NCBI RefSeq assembly: GCF_004360155.1
Contig: NZ_SAIS01000037.1
Location: 1 to 38,824, forward strand
Length of the DNA stretch: 38,824 bases
Source of the DNA: Paraglaciecola marina
Lineage (GTDB): Bacteria > Pseudomonadota > Gammaproteobacteria > Enterobacterales > Alteromonadaceae
Direction of reading: 5' to 3'
Positions 35,730-38,824 of this stretch are shown here, in pieces; the first letter of the stretch is position 1; the number at the start of each line of letters is the position of its first letter. A model generated the notes under the pieces. The model had not been told where the DNA came from. It made no database searches and saw nothing but the letters and a program-made list of their open reading frames with translations. The position numbers and the translations under genes were made by a program.

Positions 35730-36137
35730 TTACTGTAGAGCAAAGCCTTGCGGAGCCATTGGTCTTACGAATTTATACAAGTTTACATATATAATGATAG
35801 GCTTAGAAATACCTTTATATGTAAGCTCGTACTTGTCTAATAAACCACCGCCAAAGGGCATTGAAGGATCTTCAAATGCGCAGCAACTGCCTAACCTTTT
35901 AACGTGAACTTGTTCTCCATTAGGTCCTAAAAGGTTTTGAAAGTATTCAACATGAGCTCCTTCATATTTCGAACCAAAAAGAAAACCACCTAGCTCAACT
36001 GGGTTTTGTTCATTGTACCCATATGAGGGATCTTTTGAGGTCATAATAAAAGAGTCTGCTGACAATGGAGTACTAGTTGTTGATGCACAACCTACAAGGA
36101 GAGCTATAAACATCACTAAAATTAGACTTTTAAACAC
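35730..36137 (-). CDS. cassette gene: small lipoprotein
   Basis: The 135-residue protein starts with GTG and a strong AAGGA RBS 6 nt upstream. It has a lipoprotein signal (FKSLILVMFIALLVGC) and a mature part with two adjacent cysteines (GSCCAFED) and GGGLLDKYEL. I do not recognise the family. The stop lies 7 bp from the short attC, the typical layout of an integron cassette. Confidence 0.7.
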   Translation of the reverse strand: MFKSLILVMFIALLVGCASTTSTPLSADSFIMTSKDPSYGYNEQNPVELGGFLFGSKYEGAHVEYFQNLLGPNGEQVHVKRLGSCCAFEDPSMPFGGGLLDKYELTYKGISKPIIIYVNLYKFVRPMAPQGFALQ

Positions 36138-36343
36138 AAACTATCCTTAATATTCATAATGCTAAGCTTTGATTCGCCTGTAGCTTCACGTTCAACAAAG
36201 CTCTGAAATTGTGAGCTTAAATCAAGTAAGGAAACAGTCAAGTCCGTTAGGTTTGCCGGTTTCTTATTTTAATCGTTATTTCTAACTTTTTACTAAAGTC
36301 TATCTCTTTAGAATCCATGAGCTCCATGCTTATCTAAATACCC
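36138..36343. other. cassette leader without a gene
   Basis: About 205 bp separates the lipoprotein start from the next attC, longer than in the other coding cassettes. Near 36148-36162 the plus strand reads CATAATGCTAAGC, close to the attC end CATAACGCTTAAGC. A decayed extra attC (to about 36275, TCGTTAT) is therefore possible. No coding frame is supported. Confidence 0.35.
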
Positions 36344-36436
36344 TAACGCCTCAATCAGGAGCCAAAAATAGTTGGTTATAATTAGCGATGCAGGAGCAAA
36401 ACCAACTGTTTTTGTCCAGCTGAATTGACTTGTTAG
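36344..36436 (-). other. attC recombination site
   Basis: On the plus strand the site runs from TAACGCCTCAATCAGGAG to GACTTGTTAGGA. Long imperfect inverted arms include AGTTGG / CCAACT. On the minus strand its first bases (TAACAAG) include the TAA stop of the leucine-rich cassette gene, a common cassette feature. About 93 bp between core sites. Confidence 0.8.
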
Positions 36437-37314
36437 GAATACGACGCCACTAACCCTAAAAATTCATCTTCTAGTTTCTTAACTTTTAACTCACTACAAA
36501 CTGTGCAAATCTGCCTTTTGTTCTTAGCCATTGGTAGCACCATTTCTCCTTTCATGCACTTTACGCAAATTTCATTTGTTTTACGGAAAGCGTAAATATC
36601 GTGATCACAATTTGGTAAAGCAGCATAAATCCGAGCGAACTCAGATAAAGGATAATAAATTGGAAGATCCAAATATTTTAGCTTTTTTAATTTAGAAATC
36701 GCAGAGACATCCTCACTTTCAACTTTGAGTCTATGTAGATCAAGGAACTCAAGATTCGTTAAATGAGAAATAGCTTCAATGCTTTTTAAATATTGTTTAC
36801 CAAACATTCCACCAGTGAATGTTAAGCCTACTAGATTATTGACGTTTTTGATTGCTGAGATATCATTGATTTTTTTAAGTTCATGCAACTCTAACCACTT
36901 TAAGTTTTTTAGTTTCTTCAAGCTTTCTAAAGTTTCTAACTGTGTACAACTACCAATATATAGTCGTTCGAGTGATTTTAGATCTCCAACTTTCACCAAA
37001 TCAGTAATGCCATTTCCACTCCACTTAATAAATAGCGATCTTAATTTAGGTAACCTAGAAACCGAATCAAGTAGCCTTTGAGGTACTCGACTATAAAACC
37101 AGATATGCTCAACATGAGTTAGTGTTGGAATTAATGCAGCCCATTCGTTTACTAATTTCTTTTGCTTGGATGCAGATAAGTTTAATTGAGTACAGGCAAT
37201 CCGCAGGTCAGATTGACCTTCGTATTCCGAGGGAAAATTAATAGTTTTAGGGCATTCTTTACGATGTTCCCATGACAGAAATTGTTCAATGCCTAAATCT
37301 ACGTAAGAATTCAA
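36433..37314 (-). CDS. cassette gene: leucine-rich protein with C-terminal zinc ribbon
   Basis: Residues about 60-220 hold irregular leucine-rich repeats of 22-25 residues (LERLYIGSCTQLETLESLKK, then LKNLKWLELHELKKINDISA). The C-terminus has two CxxC pairs (Cys250/Cys253 and Cys270/Cys273), enough for a zinc ribbon. The only start in frame is TTG at 37314, because a TAG lies four codons upstream; AGGA, provided by the end of the preceding attC, is 7 nt before it. The stop overlaps the downstream attC. Internalin-type LRRs suggest protein binding. The combination with a zinc ribbon is unusual and the function is unknown. Confidence 0.75.
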   Translation of the reverse strand: MNSYVDLGIEQFLSWEHRKECPKTINFPSEYEGQSDLRIACTQLNLSASKQKKLVNEWAALIPTLTHVEHIWFYSRVPQRLLDSVSRLPKLRSLFIKWSGNGITDLVKVGDLKSLERLYIGSCTQLETLESLKKLKNLKWLELHELKKINDISAIKNVNNLVGLTFTGGMFGKQYLKSIEAISHLTNLEFLDLHRLKVESEDVSAISKLKKLKYLDLPIYYPLSEFARIYAALPNCDHDIYAFRKTNEICVKCMKGEMVLPMAKNKRQICTVCSELKVKKLEDEFLGLVASYS

Positions 37315-37324
37315 ATAGTATTCC

Positions 37325-37402
37325 TAACGTCTAAGCTAAACAGAAAACACGAACGCATTGGCGAAGCCAGTGAGTGTTTTTCTGATTGAGCTTTTTGTTA
37401 TG
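37325..37402 (-). other. attC recombination site
   Basis: The plus strand reads TAACGTCTAAGCTAAACAGA at one end and GATTGAGCTTTTTGTTATG at the other. AGAAAACAC and GTGTTTTTCT pair in the arms, and a central TGGCGAAGCCA hairpin tops the fold. It lies 5 bp from the stop of the RraB-like gene and 11 bp from the start of the leucine-rich gene. Confidence 0.85.
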
Positions 37403-37406
37403 AATA

Positions 37407-37742
37407 TTACCCATGCAGCACTCCCCAACCATCTAGGTAACCATTAACTTTAGCTGTGCGTTCAGCTAACTTTACCTCGAAATTAGAAATATTTTCGTAA
37501 GTTACCTGCATGATTGGAACAAGCTCGAGTTCCATTCCACCATTTTCCCCTGGCCGTATTTCGATATTTTTAAATTTTTGACCTGCTTTCCAGTCGCTAG
37601 CGAATTGCTTGGCTACAATATCTGCTTCTCGTTCCGTTTCGTACACCGCGAAAAAATCAACCGGATATTCTAGAGAGAAATCGAAATTATCTTCTTCTAA
37701 TCTTCTGAAGACATCTCCATTGGCATCATCGGGATATTCCAT
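37407..37742 (-). CDS. cassette gene: RraB-family (RNase E inhibitor) homologue
   Basis: The 111-residue protein starts MEYPDDANGDVFRRLEEDNF and ends with YLDGWGVLHG. Both ends match the RraB family, where YPDDANGDALRRM and DGWG are diagnostic. The middle (VDFFAVYETEREADIVAKQF) fits the ferredoxin-like core. E. coli RraB (about 138 aa) binds RNase E and inhibits RNA decay; this copy is somewhat shorter and lacks the acidic tail. The gene is a single cassette between attC sites, so it is probably a mobile paralogue of the chromosomal rraB. Whether it inhibits RNase E is open. Confidence 0.8.
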   Translation of the reverse strand: MEYPDDANGDVFRRLEEDNFDFSLEYPVDFFAVYETEREADIVAKQFASDWKAGQKFKNIEIRPGENGGMELELVPIMQVTYENISNFEVKLAERTAKVNGYLDGWGVLHG

Positions 37743-37759
37743 TTTCTACCCTGTATTCA

Positions 37760-38071
37760 TAACGCTTAAGCTAAGCAGAAAACACGACGCGTTTTGGCCG
37801 AAGGCCAGCGAGTGGTTTTCTGATTAAGCTTTTTGTTAGCAGCCGCATGGCGTGCTGCTGTTGATATTGATTGATGAACTAACAAACTGTGACTTCCATT
37901 ATTGAATTGAGTAGCTGCATATCCTTGCCTTAAATTTGTCAGTGTTTGATGATTTATATTGCCAGAACTTATTGATTACGTGAACTACTTTTACCGACCG
38001 TGATACGCTAAAAAACTAACCGCTTTGCACACCGCTTTTAGGTAACCAACTGAGAATAAGCTCTGGCATGC
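37760..38071 (-). repeat. ORF-less integron cassette, copy 1 (312 bp, attC at 37760-37840)
   Basis: The unit consists of an attC (TAACGCTTAAGCTAAGCAGA ... GATTAAGCTTTTTGTTAGC) and a 231-bp body. It is repeated directly as 38072-38383 with no length difference. By eye the attC parts differ at about one base and the bodies at about 37 of 231. No normal start codon opens a conserved frame. On the minus strand a frame open from the neighbouring attC encodes YLKAVCKAVSFLAYHGR before a stop, and its counterpart is conserved in copy 2. Confidence 0.8.
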
Positions 38072-38383
38072 TAACGCTTAAGCTAAGCAGAAAACACGAC
38101 GCGTTTTGGCCGAAGGCCAGCGAGTGGTTTTCTGGTTAAGCTTTTTGTTAGCAGCCGTATTGCGTGCTGCTATTTGAATTGGTTGATGACCTAACAAACT
38201 GTGATGTCCTTTTTTGAATTGAGTAGATGCATATCCCTGCTTTTTACTTGTCAGTAATTGATGATTTATATTGCCAGACTTTATAGTTTACGTGAACAAC
38301 TTTTACCGACGGTGATGAGCCAAAAAGCTGACCGCTTTGCACACCACTTTTAGGTAAACAACTGACAATAAGCTTTGGCTAGC
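38072..38383 (-). repeat. ORF-less integron cassette, copy 2 (312 bp, attC at 38072-38152)
   Basis: This is the tandem partner of 37760-38071. The attC has CAGAAAAC / GTTTTCTG arms and a GGCC-GAA-GGCC tip. The body carries the same features: GCAGCC at the left, CTTTGCACACC and CTTTTAGGTAA near the right end. The conserved minus-strand frame reads YLKVVCKAVSFLAHHRR before a stop. Nine codons differ between the copies within that frame, four of them silent, which is weak evidence for coding. Confidence 0.8.
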
Positions 38384-38473
38384 TAACGCTTTAAATAACC
38401 GGAAAAACTGGTTGGGCTATAATCGCGAAGCGATGGCCCGACGAGTTTTTTCCGTTTTGATTTATTTTGTTAT
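38384..38473 (-). other. attC recombination site
   Basis: The plus strand runs from TAACGCTTTAAATAACCGG to GATTTATTTTGTTAT. CGGAAAAAC pairs with GTTTTTTCCG in the arms, and ATCGCGAAGCGAT forms the central hairpin. The stop codon of the 100-aa membrane protein gene lies 7 bp beyond it. Confidence 0.85.
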
Positions 38474-38479
38474 TTGGCA

Positions 38480-38782
38480 CTAGACAAACTCCAATGGTTT
38501 GAATTTTTTGTAGACTCTTAGTCCCAAAAATATGATTGCTCCAAAGAAGGCACCGTTGAATGCGCAAACAATTGGTGCCATTACAATCATTATTATGGAA
38601 GACAATAAACCTTGTAATTCTCCAGAAATTAGTGCGATTGGTATCATCAAAATCGCTACAACAATGAATAGCATTCCAATACTGCAGGTCATTCCTATTG
38701 CACATAGTTTTACAAAATCACCAAACTGAATGCCATTGTCAGTCAATTGAATTTTCAAGTTTATTCCTTGTTTCAGTGCCAT
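38480..38782 (-). CDS. cassette gene: small membrane protein, 100 aa
   Basis: The protein starts MALKQGINLKIQLTDNGIQF and has two hydrophobic segments (residues about 28-53 and 59-91) and a basic C-terminus (RVYKKFKPLEFV). Its ATG directly follows the GTTAT end of an attC, and its stop is 7 bp from the next one, a textbook cassette layout. The frame can be extended to a TTG at 38794 inside the attC, which is unlikely. I do not recognise the family. Confidence 0.75.
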   Translation of the reverse strand: MALKQGINLKIQLTDNGIQFGDFVKLCAIGMTCSIGMLFIVVAILMIPIALISGELQGLLSSIIMIVMAPIVCAFNGAFFGAIIFLGLRVYKKFKPLEFV

Positions 38783-38783
38783 A

Positions 38784-38824
38784 TAACGCCCCAAGCAGGG
38801 GATTTTATGAGCGTTGTTCAGCGA
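38784..38824 (-). other. attC site cut by the window end
   Basis: TAACGCCCCAAGCAGGGG at the right edge is the start of another attC in the same orientation. It shows that the array continues beyond the window. Confidence 0.6.

Noticed and set aside
36148-36280. possible extra attC upstream of the lipoprotein cassette
   Set aside because: One end resembles attC (CATAATGCTAAGC), but the pairing arms and second core are too weak to call; kept only as a remark in the leader entry.
37760-38383. CRISPR array suggested by direct repeats
   Set aside because: Only two 312-bp units are present, each containing an attC. There are no short regular repeat-spacer units and no cas genes.
38391-38705. 104-codon minus-strand frame overlapping the 100-aa cassette gene in another frame
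   Set aside because: It runs through the attC, lacks a ribosome site and is Cys/Asn-rich nonsense. The frame with its ATG directly at the attC junction is preferred.

Overview
The window is about 38.8 kb of moderately AT-rich DNA from a marine-type gammaproteobacterium, most likely Alteromonadales (Paraglaciecola/Glaciecola/Alteromonas-like). I infer this from the protein style, a TonB-dependent receptor beside catabolic enzymes, many LysR regulators, a REP-associated transposase and an integron-type cassette array. No rRNA or tRNA gene was seen.

Left part (1-16 kb): a REP-associated tyrosine transposase runs off the left edge. It is followed by a very large secreted lipoprotein with FG-GAP-like calcium loops. 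A LysR regulator is divergent from a four-gene purine salvage operon: NCS2 nucleobase permease, amidohydrolase deaminase, TsgA-like MFS transporter and nucleoside hydrolase. Then come a pore-loop membrane protein with an unusual filter, an OafA-type acyltransferase with an SGNH domain, a compact leucine-rich-repeat protein kinase and a secreted alpha/beta hydrolase.

Middle (16-32.6 kb): a TPR-sulfotransferase and a TonB-dependent receptor, then a degraded small locus. An operon on the minus strand (aldehyde dehydrogenase, enolase-superfamily dehydratase, GMC oxidoreductase) lies next to a divergent IclR regulator; a near-identical short palindrome occurs upstream of both and at the receptor start. 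This looks like uptake and oxidation of an alcohol or sugar acid. Next are a 3-hydroxyisobutyrate-dehydrogenase-family enzyme, a LysR regulator, and a translationally coupled pair: a gamma-butyrobetaine-hydroxylase-like 2-oxoglutarate oxygenase and an HD-domain protein with a complete set of diiron ligands. The pair strongly resembles PhnY/PhnZ and TmpA/TmpB of oxidative phosphonate cleavage. A second LysR regulator is divergent from it.

Right part (32.6-38.8 kb): two tiny membrane proteins, a secreted protein of unknown function and a K+ channel lead to a gene remnant. From about 35.0 kb to the edge the DNA is organised as an integron gene-cassette array. Single minus-strand genes each end within a few bases of an attC-like site. 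Cargo: a gluzincin-like protein, a lipoprotein, a leucine-rich protein with a zinc ribbon, an RraB-like RNase E inhibitor homologue, two tandem 312-bp ORF-less cassettes and a small membrane protein. No integrase is in the window, so this is either the distal part of a chromosomal integron or an integrase-less attC cluster. This array and the phosphonate-oxygenase-like pair are the most interesting parts.
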